This document shows positions 26,372 to 34,356 of a DNA stretch of 64,000 nucleotides, one piece after another. The notes beneath the pieces were generated by a model. It was not told the DNA's origin. It ran no database searches and saw only the letters and a program-made list of their open reading frames with translations. This DNA comes from Bosea sp. Tri-49 (GTDB lineage: Bacteria; Pseudomonadota; Alphaproteobacteria; Rhizobiales; Beijerinckiaceae), in NCBI RefSeq assembly GCF_003952665.1, contig NZ_CP017946.1, positions 5,847,001 through 5,911,000 of the forward strand. The letters are read 5' to 3'. The number at the start of each line of letters is the position of its first letter. Within the stretch, counting starts at the first letter, position 1. The translations under genes and the position numbers were made by a program.

Positions 26372-27301
26372 TCAACGCAGCGCGAAGCCGAGCGCGGTCA
26401 ATGCATCGCGGATGCGGTCGCGCCCGCTCAGCGATTGCGGACCGGTGACGCGGGCGAGCGCCTGGCGCGACCACGGCACCTGCGGGATTTTCTGTTCGCC
26501 CTGGAAGTCCTGGATCGCCCCGTCATAAGCCGCGACCGGTTCCGGTGCGTAGCCGGCACCGTACTGCTCGTGGTGGAGGACAAGGGCGGGCGAAAGCCGC
26601 GGCTTGATGCCGGTGACGACCTCGGGGGCGGGATAGCCGACGCACAGGCCGAACACGGGGAACACCTTCGGCGGCAGTCCGAGTTCCCTGGCGACGCGTT
26701 CGGGGTCATTGCGCAGGGCGCCGATATAGACTGTGCCGAGGCCGAGGCTCTCGGCAGCCAGAACCGCGTTCTGCGCGGCGAGTGCGGCGTCGATGATGCC
26801 GACGAACAGGGTTTCGAGATAGTCGAGGGCGTCGACCGCATGCTCGCGAGCGGCACCGAGCGCGTCCAGCCGGCTGAGATCGGCGAGGAAGACCAGCAGC
26901 GTCGGCGCCTGGAGGATGTGTTTCTGATTGCCCGTGACATCGGCGAGGCGTGCCTTCCGGGCGGGGTCCGAGACCTCGACCACGCTCCAGGTCTGCAGAT
27001 TGGAGGAGCTGGCGGCGGATTGCCCAGCCGCGACCAATGTCTCGATCGTGCCTTCGGGCAGCGGGTCGGGCTTGTAGGAGCGCACAGAGCGATGCGCCAG
27101 GATCTGGCCGATGACCTCGTTCCAATGCGCAGGCTCTGGTTGACCCTCGGCGCGATAGCGCGCCCGCAGCAGCGCTTCTGCGTCGGCGCCGGCGGAAACC
27201 TCCGAGAGTGCGGCAGGCGGGGTGTCGGCGAAGTGCAGGGCAGCGGTCATGGATGGAGATCCGTGCAGAAAGGCATGGGTCAGTGCGAGCGACAGCGGCA
27301 T
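26372..27301 (-). CDS. NfsA-like NAD(P)H flavin nitroreductase-family oxidoreductase
   Basis: The protein has up to 309 residues. FMN-binding motifs are HRSVRSYKPDPLP near residue 71 and AAGQSAASSSNLQ near residue 94; the dimer helix and a GLCVGYPAPE segment follow. This matches the NfsA/FRP branch. The ATG at 27301 overlaps the permease stop as ATGA. An alternative ATG at 27250 would remove 17 residues of unusual composition. It is probably a flavin-dependent reductase for a compound imported by the ABC system, or it supplies reduced flavin. Nitro-substrate activity is not implied. Confidence 0.82.
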   Translation of the reverse strand: MPLSLALTHAFLHGSPSMTAALHFADTPPAALSEVSAGADAEALLRARYRAEGQPEPAHWNEVIGQILAHRSVRSYKPDPLPEGTIETLVAAGQSAASSSNLQTWSVVEVSDPARKARLADVTGNQKHILQAPTLLVFLADLSRLDALGAAREHAVDALDYLETLFVGIIDAALAAQNAVLAAESLGLGTVYIGALRNDPERVARELGLPPKVFPVFGLCVGYPAPEVVTGIKPRLSPALVLHHEQYGAGYAPEPVAAYDGAIQDFQGEQKIPQVPWSRQALARVTGPQSLSGRDRIRDALTALGFALR

Positions 27302-28170
27302 CAGCGCGCCATGCCCCAGCGCCTGATCGTCGTTTTCTCGATCGCCGCGAAGACGAGGTTCTCCACAGTGAGGCCGATCAGGATCACCAGGAGAAGGCCG
27401 GCGAAGACCTTGTCGGTATAGAGCTCGTTGCGGTTCTGGAAGATGTACCAGCCGAGGCCACCACGGCCCGAGGACGCGCCGAAGACGAGCTCGGCAGCGA
27501 TCAGCGTGCGCCAGGCGAAGGCCCAGCCGATCTTGAGGCCCGACAGGATCGCGGGCAGCGCCGCCGGTACGAGAATGCCGAAGACATAGCGCAGGCCGGT
27601 GAGTCCGTAATTGCGGCCGGCCATGCGCAGCGTCTCGGGCACGCCCTGGAAACCGGCGAAGGTATTGAGCGCAACCGGCCAGAGCACCGAATGGATCAGC
27701 ACGAAGATCAGGCTGCCCGAGCCGAGTCCGAACCAGAGCAGCGCCAAGGGCAGGAGCGCGATCGCCGGCAGCGGGTTGAACATCGCGGTCAGGGTCGAGA
27801 GCAGATCGCGGCCGATTTGCGTCGAGATCGCCAGCGTCGTCAGCAGGAAGGCGAGCGTCAGCCCGGCAGCATAGCCCTGCGCCAGCACGATCAGCGAGAG
27901 CCGGGCGCGCTCGATCAATTCGCCGCTTGCGAGCCCTTCGACCAGAGCCTGGACCGTGGCGAGGAAGGTGGGTAGCAGGAGCTCGTTGCCCTGCCAGCGC
28001 GCCAGCGCCTCCCAGAGAAGGGCGAGGACGACGAGGATCAGGCCCTTGCGCAGCCAGCCCTGCCCGGCGAGGCGCTCGAGCAGCGGACGCTGACGCTCGA
28101 GTGCTGTCGCGACAAAGGGCGGCAGCGGCTGGTCATATTCCGGCCGGATCGGTGGCTGGGCGAGGCTCAT
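27301..28170 (-). CDS. ABC transporter permease of the nitrate/sulfonate/taurine type
   Basis: The 289-residue inner-membrane protein has six helices and the binding-protein-dependent transport motif around GLRYVFGILVPAALPAILSGLKIG near residue 195, which contacts the ATPase. The N-terminal 60 residues are cytoplasmic. It resembles SsuC/TauC. It overlaps the ATPase by 4 bp and the nitroreductase by 1 bp, so importer and enzymes form one operon. The substrate is unassigned; sulfonates, sulfate esters or pyrimidine precursors are the usual ligands. Confidence 0.88.
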   Translation of the reverse strand: MSLAQPPIRPEYDQPLPPFVATALERQRPLLERLAGQGWLRKGLILVVLALLWEALARWQGNELLLPTFLATVQALVEGLASGELIERARLSLIVLAQGYAAGLTLAFLLTTLAISTQIGRDLLSTLTAMFNPLPAIALLPLALLWFGLGSGSLIFVLIHSVLWPVALNTFAGFQGVPETLRMAGRNYGLTGLRYVFGILVPAALPAILSGLKIGWAFAWRTLIAAELVFGASSGRGGLGWYIFQNRNELYTDKVFAGLLLVILIGLTVENLVFAAIEKTTIRRWGMAR

Positions 28171-29051
28171 GGCTTCGCCTCTTCTGCGCCGGCCTGTTCA
28201 TGCTCGAAGAGCCGCTCGTGCAAGCGCCGGACGGCGGCCTGGAATGGGGCGCCGCCTGTGCTCGCGAGATCGAATTCGTGGCTGTTGAACTCGGCCCGCA
28301 GCCGGCCGGGATGGGGCGAGAGCACCGCGACGCGGTTGCCGACGATCAGCGCTTCCTCGATCGAATGGGTGACGAAGAGCAGGGTGAAGCGGACCTCGTC
28401 CCAGAGCGCCAGCAGTTCCTCCTGCATCCGGCGCCGGGTGAGCGCGTCGAGCGCGGCGAAGGGCTCGTCCATCAGGAGGATGCTCGGCTGCATGGCGAGT
28501 GCGCGGGCGATGGCGACGCGCTGCTTCATGCCGCCGGAGAGCTGGTGCGGATAGCTGTCGGCGAATTTGGCGAGGCCGACCTTCTCGACATAATGGCGCG
28601 CCCGCTCTTCAGCCTCGCGGCGCGGAAGCGTGCGCGAGGCCGTGAGCGGGAAGGTGACGTTCTGCAGCACGGTCTTCCAGGGCGGGAGCTGGTCGAACTC
28701 CTGGAAGACGACGATGCGGTCGGGGCCGGGTCCGCTGACTGGCCGGCCGCCGAGCCTGATCTCGCCCTCGACCGGGGCGATGAAGCCGGCGACCGCCTTG
28801 AGCAGGGTCGACTTGCCGCAGCCGGACGGACCGAGCAGCACGAAGCGGTCGGCTTCATAGACATCGAAGCCGACCCGGTGGGTGGCACGCACGATCGTCT
28901 CGGCCGTGCGGTATTCGAGGCTGACGCCGTCGACCTGGAGGAGCGGAGCTAGCAAGGCAGGCGAAGCCTGTCCTTCGCCGGCCGGTGCAGCCGTGCGAGC
29001 GGGCAGGGGCAGCGGACCGCCCTGCGGTCGTCTCTCGGCGACGAGCGTCAT
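28167..29051 (-). CDS. ABC transporter ATPase of the nitrate/sulfonate/taurine type
   Basis: The 294-residue nucleotide-binding protein has Walker A GPSGCGKST near residue 74, the signature LSGGMKQR near residue 168, Walker B ILLMDEPFAALD near residue 190, and the switch His in FVTHSIEEAL. It resembles SsuB/TauB. About 40 extra residues rich in Pro and Ala precede the domain. It lies 6 bp after the binding-protein gene and overlaps the permease gene by 4 bp. It powers uptake for the RLP-cupin operon. Confidence 0.9.
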   Translation of the reverse strand: MTLVAERRPQGGPLPLPARTAAPAGEGQASPALLAPLLQVDGVSLEYRTAETIVRATHRVGFDVYEADRFVLLGPSGCGKSTLLKAVAGFIAPVEGEIRLGGRPVSGPGPDRIVVFQEFDQLPPWKTVLQNVTFPLTASRTLPRREAEERARHYVEKVGLAKFADSYPHQLSGGMKQRVAIARALAMQPSILLMDEPFAALDALTRRRMQEELLALWDEVRFTLLFVTHSIEEALIVGNRVAVLSPHPGRLRAEFNSHEFDLASTGGAPFQAAVRRLHERLFEHEQAGAEEAKP

Positions 29052-29057
29052 GCCGGC

Positions 29058-30089
29058 TCAACTACCGGCGGTGATGCGCGGATCGGTGAAGAAGTAGTCC
29101 GACAGTGCCTTGGGCTCGTTCTTGATCGCACCGACGCGATGCAGGAACTGGCCGAGGCCGAGCGTGTTCTGCGGCTCGACCTTGAAGGTCACCTCGGGAT
29201 TCTTGATGACCTGGAGCAGCAGCTTGCGGTCGCCCTTGCCGCCATTGGCCTTGAGGTAGATATCGGCCGCCTGCTCGGGGTTTGCGGTGATGAACTTCGC
29301 GGCTTCGTCGAGCGCGTCGAGGAAAGCGCGATAGGTCTTCGGCGCCTCCTTGTAGAATTTCTCGGTGCCGTAGAGCACGGTCGAGGAGGCCGGCCCGCCC
29401 TGAACATCGTAGGATTTGAGCACGATGCGGGCGTTCAGGTTCTCGGCCAGCTCCTGCTCCTGGAAGGGCGGGTTGCCGAAATGGCCGGTGATCTCGGTGC
29501 CGCCCTTGATGATCGCGGCGGCGGCCTCGGGATGGGGCAGGGCGACGCTGATCTTGTCGAGCTTCGCAAATTCCTTGTCGCCCCAGAGCTTGGCCGAGGC
29601 CCATTGCAGGATGCGCGACTGCACGGAGACGCCGACGGCGGGCAGGGCGATCCTGTCCTTGTCGGTGAAGTCGGCGATCGTCTTCACGTTCGGATTGTTG
29701 GTGACGAGATAATAGGGGAAGTTGCCGAGAGAGGCGACGCCCTTGACGCTCTGCTTGCCCTTGGTGCGATCCCACAGCGTGAAGAGCGGGCCGACACCGG
29801 CGCTGGCGATCTCGATCGAGTTCGAGAGCAAGGCATCGTTCACCGCGGCGCCGCCGGAGAGCTGCAGGAACTCGACCTTGATGTCGACGCCGGCCGCCTT
29901 GCCGTGCTTCTCGATCAGCTTCTGCTCGGCGGCGACATCGAGCAGCAGGTAGACGACGCCGAACTGCTTGGCGATGCGCAGCTGGCCCTCGGCAGCCGAA
30001 GCCGCGCTGGTGATGCCGAACGACAGCGCCGTGCCGACCATCACTGCGGCCGCCTGCCGGCGCGACAAGAGGTTGTTCCAAATCGCCAT
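29058..30089 (-). CDS. ABC transporter periplasmic substrate-binding protein (SsuA/TauA/NrtA-like)
   Basis: The protein has 343 residues from the ATG at 30089, preceded by GGGAG at a 7 bp spacing; the frame extends to 30170 without support. The signal sequence contains SRRQAAAVMVGTA and ends near SAASAAEG, so it may use Tat or Sec. The mature protein has the NMT1/SsuA-like pattern RIAKQFGVVYLLL, LSNSIEIASAGVGP and KVEPQNTLGLGQF. It is the first gene of the importer-nitroreductase-RLP-cupin operon. Ligand class is inferred only. Confidence 0.87.
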   Translation of the reverse strand: MAIWNNLLSRRQAAAVMVGTALSFGITSAASAAEGQLRIAKQFGVVYLLLDVAAEQKLIEKHGKAAGVDIKVEFLQLSGGAAVNDALLSNSIEIASAGVGPLFTLWDRTKGKQSVKGVASLGNFPYYLVTNNPNVKTIADFTDKDRIALPAVGVSVQSRILQWASAKLWGDKEFAKLDKISVALPHPEAAAAIIKGGTEITGHFGNPPFQEQELAENLNARIVLKSYDVQGGPASSTVLYGTEKFYKEAPKTYRAFLDALDEAAKFITANPEQAADIYLKANGGKGDRKLLLQVIKNPEVTFKVEPQNTLGLGQFLHRVGAIKNEPKALSDYFFTDPRITAGS

Positions 30090-30183
30090 CTCGAACTCCC
30101 GAAAACGCTGCGGCGGCCCGTGTCCCAGGCCGCGCTGAGCCATGCCGAAACTTGCGGCTCGACAGCGCAAGCGTCAACGAGAA

Positions 30184-30201
30184 TGTTCTTTTTAAAGAAC
30201 A
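30184..30201. promoter_or_regulatory. Palindrome upstream of the ABC-RLP operon (site 1)
   Basis: TGTTCTTT at 30184-30191 and AAAGAACA at 30194-30201 are perfect 8-base inverted arms around TT. The site lies 95 bp upstream of the binding-protein start. A minus-strand TTGACG (30177-30172) sits just 6 bp downstream in the direction of transcription. This arrangement fits a transcription-factor operator. The factor is unknown. Confidence 0.6.
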
Positions 30202-30321
30202 GATGGAGAGGGTTGTTTATTACCCTGAGCGCAGTGGCCGAAGAAGATTTGTCTTCTCGGGTCAAAAACTCTACGCCCCTCTTATTGGAGGGAAGGGCCA
30301 AGAGGCGGTTTGCGGGTGTAT

Positions 30322-30339
30322 CGTTCTCTTTAAAAAACG
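30322..30339. promoter_or_regulatory. Palindrome-like site 2 upstream of the ABC-RLP operon
   Basis: CGTTCTCTTTAAAAAACG matches site 1 at 14 of 18 positions and is itself an imperfect inverted repeat. It ends one base before the mobA stop codon. Two such related sites in one 251 bp spacer support a real operator pair. Confidence 0.5.
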
Positions 30340-30340
30340 T

Positions 30341-32272
30341 TCAGCGGTAAGCTTGGCCCTTCATGAACGCGGCGAAGAAGGCGGCCAAAGTTGCGTGGTC
30401 GTCGAGCGGCAGCAGATTGGCGACGTACTGATCGGGCCTCACGACCACCAGGCAACCGCGTTTGCGATCGATGCCGCGTGTATCGAAGATGTCCTGACCG
30501 CTGCCAAAGTCGGGGCAGAAGACCTTCTCGTAGTCGATCAGGCCGAGGCGACCCTTGCGTGGCAGAAGCAGGCTCGGCAGGGCATCGACGGCGACGTCGC
30601 GATGGGCCTGCTGAAGGATCGCGCGCAGGTCGATGACCGCATCGACATCGTCACCGGGCCGCGTATGTCGCCGCAGGGGTGACGAGGGCGAATCCGTAAG
30701 GAAGTCGCACAAGGCACGCAGGCGCGACGTGCCCGAAGACGGATCGGTGCGGTCGGCGAAAACGTAGAGGCGCCAGCGGCCATCAGCCTGCGCGACATGG
30801 CCGAGCTCAACCGGCTTGGCGTCGCCGAGCCTAACCACCGGCGCCGAGTGGAAACGCGCGCCGATCGGTAGTCCTGTCGCCAGTGCGGCATGGGTCGGCT
30901 CGCCGGTCAGGATCGAGGGCGCATAGCGTGTCGCGGTGCCCGCGGTGTAGCGGCCGTGCCTGACGAAATAGGCCTCGACCTCCTTGGGATCGACGCCATC
31001 TCCGCTTTCCGAGGTCTTCAGAGGCGCGCTCAGCATCTTCGCCCATTCGCGGTCGAAATCGATCAATTCCTTGGCGATCGCCTGGCGTTCGGCCGAGTAG
31101 CTGTGCAGCAGCCCGGGCGGGCATTGCCCGCGCAGGACCGCGGCCAGCTTCCAGCCGAGGTTGAAGCTGTCCTGCATCGAGACGTTCATGCCCTGGCCGG
31201 CCTTCGGGCTGTGGGTATGGCAGGCATCGCCGGCGATGAAGACGGCGGGGAGGCGCTGCTCGACCTCCTCCGCCGGCACGTCGTCGAACTTGTCGCAGAG
31301 GCGCTGGCCGATCTCGTAGACCGACCACCAGGCGACCTCCTTCACCTCGAACGAGTAGGGACGCAGGATGCGCTGCGCCGCGGCGATCAGGTGCTCGACG
31401 CCGATATTGCGGCTCGCGACCCGCTCGTTCTCGCTGAGCTTGTCGAGCTCGACATAGATGCGGATGAGATAACCACCTTCGCGGGGGATGATGATGATCG
31501 TGCCCTCGCCGGCGGACTGGATCAGCGCCTTCAGCCGGACATCCGGGAAGTCGGTGACGGCGAGCACATCCATGACACCCCAGGCCTGGTTGGCGGAATC
31601 GCCCTCCAGCGCTCGCCCGATCGACTTGCGCACGGCGCTGCGCGCGCCATCGCAGCCGACGACATAGCGCGTCCTGACGGTCTCGACCTCTCCCTCATGC
31701 GCCGGATCGACACGCTCCAGCTTTACGGTCACCGGGCGCGATGACGCGTTGTCGATCTGGAGATCGAGCAGGCGCCGGGAATAGTCCGGCTCTAGCCGGC
31801 TCGGCGAGCGCCGCATCGCGTCGAGGAAGAAGTCGTGGATACGCGCCTGGTTGAGGATCACATGCGGGAATTCGGAGAGCCCGTCCTCGACATCCTGGAT
31901 CCGGCCGCTGCGGATGATGGCCTCCGGCCTCTTCGCGTCGGGTTTCCAGAACACCGTCTCGTTGACCCAATAGCTCTCCTTCAGGACGCGCTCGGAGAAG
32001 CCGAAGGCGTCGAACATCTCGATCGTGCGGCAGGCGATGCCGTCCGCCTGGCCCAGCTCCAGAGGCCCGGGCTTCTGCTCGACGATCCGCGTGGTGATCT
32101 CGGGAAAGGCGGCCAATTGCGCCGCCAGCGTCAAGCCTGCGGGACCGCAGCCGACGATGAGGACGTCGACCTCCGTCGGCAGGGAGGTGCTGGCCGAGGA
32201 CGCCGGGAGATCGGTGGCGGGTTCGGAGACGGCGGGATCGCCGGTCCGAAAGCCGTTGAGATGAAACTGCAT
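30341..32272 (-). CDS. mobA: 3-hydroxybenzoate 4-monooxygenase
   Basis: The 643-residue FAD monooxygenase of the phenol-hydroxylase-like group converts 3-hydroxybenzoate to protocatechuate with NADPH and O2. It closely resembles Comamonas MobA as I recall it, including the start MQFHLNGFR, LGQADGIACRT and FPHVILNQARIHD. FAD motifs are VGCGPAGLTLAAQ near residue 38, VVGCDGARSAVRK and VFIAGDACHTHSPKAGQGMN. A thioredoxin-like C-terminal domain is present. The ATG at 32272 has GGGGG upstream and is preferred over a 33-residue extension. It follows a class II aldolase gene after 56 bp. Confidence 0.9.
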   Translation of the reverse strand: MQFHLNGFRTGDPAVSEPATDLPASSASTSLPTEVDVLIVGCGPAGLTLAAQLAAFPEITTRIVEQKPGPLELGQADGIACRTIEMFDAFGFSERVLKESYWVNETVFWKPDAKRPEAIIRSGRIQDVEDGLSEFPHVILNQARIHDFFLDAMRRSPSRLEPDYSRRLLDLQIDNASSRPVTVKLERVDPAHEGEVETVRTRYVVGCDGARSAVRKSIGRALEGDSANQAWGVMDVLAVTDFPDVRLKALIQSAGEGTIIIIPREGGYLIRIYVELDKLSENERVASRNIGVEHLIAAAQRILRPYSFEVKEVAWWSVYEIGQRLCDKFDDVPAEEVEQRLPAVFIAGDACHTHSPKAGQGMNVSMQDSFNLGWKLAAVLRGQCPPGLLHSYSAERQAIAKELIDFDREWAKMLSAPLKTSESGDGVDPKEVEAYFVRHGRYTAGTATRYAPSILTGEPTHAALATGLPIGARFHSAPVVRLGDAKPVELGHVAQADGRWRLYVFADRTDPSSGTSRLRALCDFLTDSPSSPLRRHTRPGDDVDAVIDLRAILQQAHRDVAVDALPSLLLPRKGRLGLIDYEKVFCPDFGSGQDIFDTRGIDRKRGCLVVVRPDQYVANLLPLDDHATLAAFFAAFMKGQAYR

Positions 32273-32328
32273 GGAAGCCCCCTTCAACGAGGCGGAATGA
32301 TCGAGGTGCTTGCGTTGGCCGGACGCCG

Positions 32329-33111
32329 TCAGCGCCGGCGGGCGCGGGCCTGTTCGAGCCACATCTCCCAAGGGCGATGGACCTGCGCTTCGATGCTGGC
32401 GACGCAGGCGCGACTTTCGCCCTCGGTGAGATAGGTGACCTCGCCGAGCTGCATCGCCTGGAGCTGGTAGCGCGCGTTGAGCTCGGCATAGACGGCCCGG
32501 TAGACCGCCTGCTTGATCGAGCCACCGACGACGGTCGAGCCATGGCCGCGCATCAGGACGATGTCGTGTCCGTCGAAATGCTCGGCGAGGGCGCGGCCGA
32601 GATGATTGTTGCTGATCAGGAGGTCGGTCGCGTCGCCGCCGGCTTCGCGAATCTCGAAGACGGGAGCGCCCTGGCCGACGAAGCCCGCCATGTGGAACAT
32701 CGCCCTGAGCCGCGTGCCCTTGACCACGCTCAGCGGCACGATCGAATGCGAATGGTTGTGAACCACGGCCATCACATCGGGACGCTTGCGGAAGATCTCT
32801 GCGTGGATGAAGCGCTCGAGATAGACCTTGCGGCCGTTGGCATTCACCGCTTCGCCGTCGAGCGTGAACTCGACGATGTCTTCGGCCTCTACCCGGCTCG
32901 GCGCCATGTTGCGGGCGAGCAGGAAGCGATCGGGCCGGCCGTCATGGCGCACGCTGATATGACCAAACGCATCGACGACGCCCTGATCGAACAGGATGTG
33001 ATTGGCCGCGACGAGGTCCTCGATGATCTGCTGTGAGGGCGCGACCGAAGCTGTGGCCGTGTCGGCGACGTCGACGGCGATGGGGTGGTTGCCATGGTCG
33101 GAAGTGCACAT
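32329..33111 (-). CDS. Class II aldolase/adducin-family protein with intact zinc site
   Basis: The 260-residue protein keeps all expected zinc ligands: His118 and His120 in AVVHNHSH and His190 in MRGHGS, with the catalytic Glu99 preceding FIHAEIF. It should therefore be an active aldolase, decarboxylase or epimerase. It is the first gene of the mobA operon (ribosome-binding site GGAGAG before the ATG at 33111) and lies divergent from marR. A decarboxylation of a ring-cleavage product or a keto-acid aldol cleavage would fit the context, but the reaction is not established. Confidence 0.82.
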   Translation of the reverse strand: MCTSDHGNHPIAVDVADTATASVAPSQQIIEDLVAANHILFDQGVVDAFGHISVRHDGRPDRFLLARNMAPSRVEAEDIVEFTLDGEAVNANGRKVYLERFIHAEIFRKRPDVMAVVHNHSHSIVPLSVVKGTRLRAMFHMAGFVGQGAPVFEIREAGGDATDLLISNNHLGRALAEHFDGHDIVLMRGHGSTVVGGSIKQAVYRAVYAELNARYQLQAMQLGEVTYLTEGESRACVASIEAQVHRPWEMWLEQARARRR

Positions 33112-33308
33112 AGGTCGGTCTCTCCGAAATCGCCTTGATCGAAGCGTTCTACAGGCCAGCCAGTGCCGGTACAGCAGTCGGTCCGCCGTGCCAGCGCAGA
33201 TGATCAGAGGGGATCGATGAGGTGCGAAGGTGCATGCGGCACCGCGGATTCCCGCAGCCGGAAATCGCTGGGCCGTCCTCCCATCTGCTCGATCTCTGAT
33301 AGATCGTC

Positions 33309-33331
33309 CGTATACTGATTAACAGGATACG
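33309..33331. promoter_or_regulatory. Operator-like inverted repeat, likely MarR site 1
   Basis: CGTATACTG at 33309-33317 and CAGGATACG at 33323-33331 form 9-base arms with one mismatch and a 5-base spacer. The core ATACTGAT recurs in a second site at 34191-34211. Both flank the marR gene. Confidence 0.5.
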
Positions 33332-33457
33332 CGCAGATTTTCGGCTGTCAACCGGGCCGGTGGCGTCGGTGTTACGACGCTCCGGTAGGGCGGAGTCGCG
33401 GCGTCGGTGGGGTGATCGAGATATGCCGTCGTTCTGGGGCGCGGCGCCGGGATCAGT

Positions 33458-33487
33458 TTGACCGCTTACGGAATGAAAGCATACGAT
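33458..33487 (+). promoter_or_regulatory. Candidate sigma-70-type promoter for marR
   Basis: TTGACC at 33458-33463 and TACGAT at 33482-33487 are separated by 18 bp and lie about 120 bp upstream of the marR start. The match is moderate (5/6 and 4/6 to consensus). Confidence 0.3.
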
Positions 33488-33606
33488 CTATAGCGGAAGC
33501 TCGCCGATCTGGCCGGGCAATATTCGCCTGAGCCGGGTGGCGAAGAACCTAAAGTGCTGAAATCCGAGCGGCGAGACCTGCTGCTGTTTCACAAAGCAAA
33601 GCGACG

Positions 33607-34089
33607 ATGCCGATGGACGATATCTATCATATGCCCGGCCATCTCATTCGGCGTGCGCAGCAAATTGCCGTCTCGATCTTCCTCGAGGAATGTGCGCCGG
33701 TCGACCTCACCCCCGTCCAGTTCGCGGCGCTGGTCACGGTGCGCGACAATCCCGGCATCGATGCAACCCGCCTGTCGGCTCTCGTCGCCTTCGATCGCTC
33801 GACGCTCGGCAATGTGCTGGAGCGGATGGAGGCGAAAGAGCTGATCCTGCGTTCGGGCAGCAAGGACGACAAGCGCATCAAGGTTCTGCATCTCTCGCCC
33901 AAGGGCGAACGCATCCTGCTGGAGGCCGAGCCGCTGGCGCAGCGTGCCCAGGAGCGCATTCTCGCTCCGCTGGCGCCGGAGGATCGCGAGGCCTTCATGC
34001 GCATGCTCGGGCAGCTGGTCGAGCTCAACAACGACGCCTCGCGCGTGCCGCTGCGGCTTGACGCGGTTCGCTCCTCCGACGCGGCCTGA
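33607..34089 (+). CDS. MarR-family transcriptional regulator
   Basis: The 160-residue product has the MarR winged helix: VDLTPVQFAALVTVRDNPG, then TRLSALVAFDRSTLGNVLERME for recognition, then the wing SGSKDDKRIKVLHLSPKGE. MarR proteins commonly bind aromatic acids. It is divergent from the class II aldolase-mobA operon and upstream of a tctC gene, so 3-hydroxybenzoate or protocatechuate is a reasonable effector. The start could also be the ATG at 33613. Confidence 0.87.
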   Translation: MPMDDIYHMPGHLIRRAQQIAVSIFLEECAPVDLTPVQFAALVTVRDNPGIDATRLSALVAFDRSTLGNVLERMEAKELILRSGSKDDKRIKVLHLSPKGERILLEAEPLAQRAQERILAPLAPEDREAFMRMLGQLVELNNDASRVPLRLDAVRSSDAA

Positions 34090-34190
34090 TCGCCGGGCAT
34101 TTCCTCATCGAGATCGCCGTCAGGGCAGTTTCACGAGCTTCGATGTCTCGGGGTTCGTAAGCCTGCGGTTTGACAGGTCTGAGATGTGGT

Positions 34191-34211
34191 GCATACTGAT
34201 AATAAGTATGC
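34191..34211. promoter_or_regulatory. Operator-like perfect inverted repeat, likely MarR site 2
   Basis: GCATACT at 34191-34197 and AGTATGC at 34205-34211 are perfect 7-base arms with a 7-base spacer. It lies 101 bp after the marR stop and 145 bp before the tctC start, and shares ATACTGAT with the site at 33309-33331. Confidence 0.55.
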
Positions 34212-34356
34212 GTTCTTACCTGACGGGGCGACCTGCGGGAGCCGCCAGCGTCCATCGCTGGCGGGCCCATTCCGAGACGAGATCGGGATCGCAGACCGAC
34301 CTTTCGACGTGAATCGAGAACCGCCGGCAAGGCGGCCATATCTGGAGGAAACCCTG

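Larger units (their letters stand above)
33112..33606. promoter_or_regulatory. Divergent control region between the mobA operon and marR
   Basis: I see no gene in these 495 bp. The region holds an operator-like inverted repeat (33309-33331), a small GC hairpin near 33385-33405, and a candidate promoter for marR (33458-33487). Short frames crossing it have no ribosome-binding site or family resemblance. It must also carry the promoter for the minus-strand aldolase-mobA operon, which I could not place. Confidence 0.5.

Noticed and set aside
29062..30177. 371-codon minus-strand frame in the second frame of the binding-protein gene
   Set aside because: Arg/His-rich frame shadow of the SsuA-like protein, with no motif and no separate start signal.
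33554..33844. 96-codon plus-strand frame overlapping the marR start
   Set aside because: It overlaps marR in another frame and has no family resemblance.
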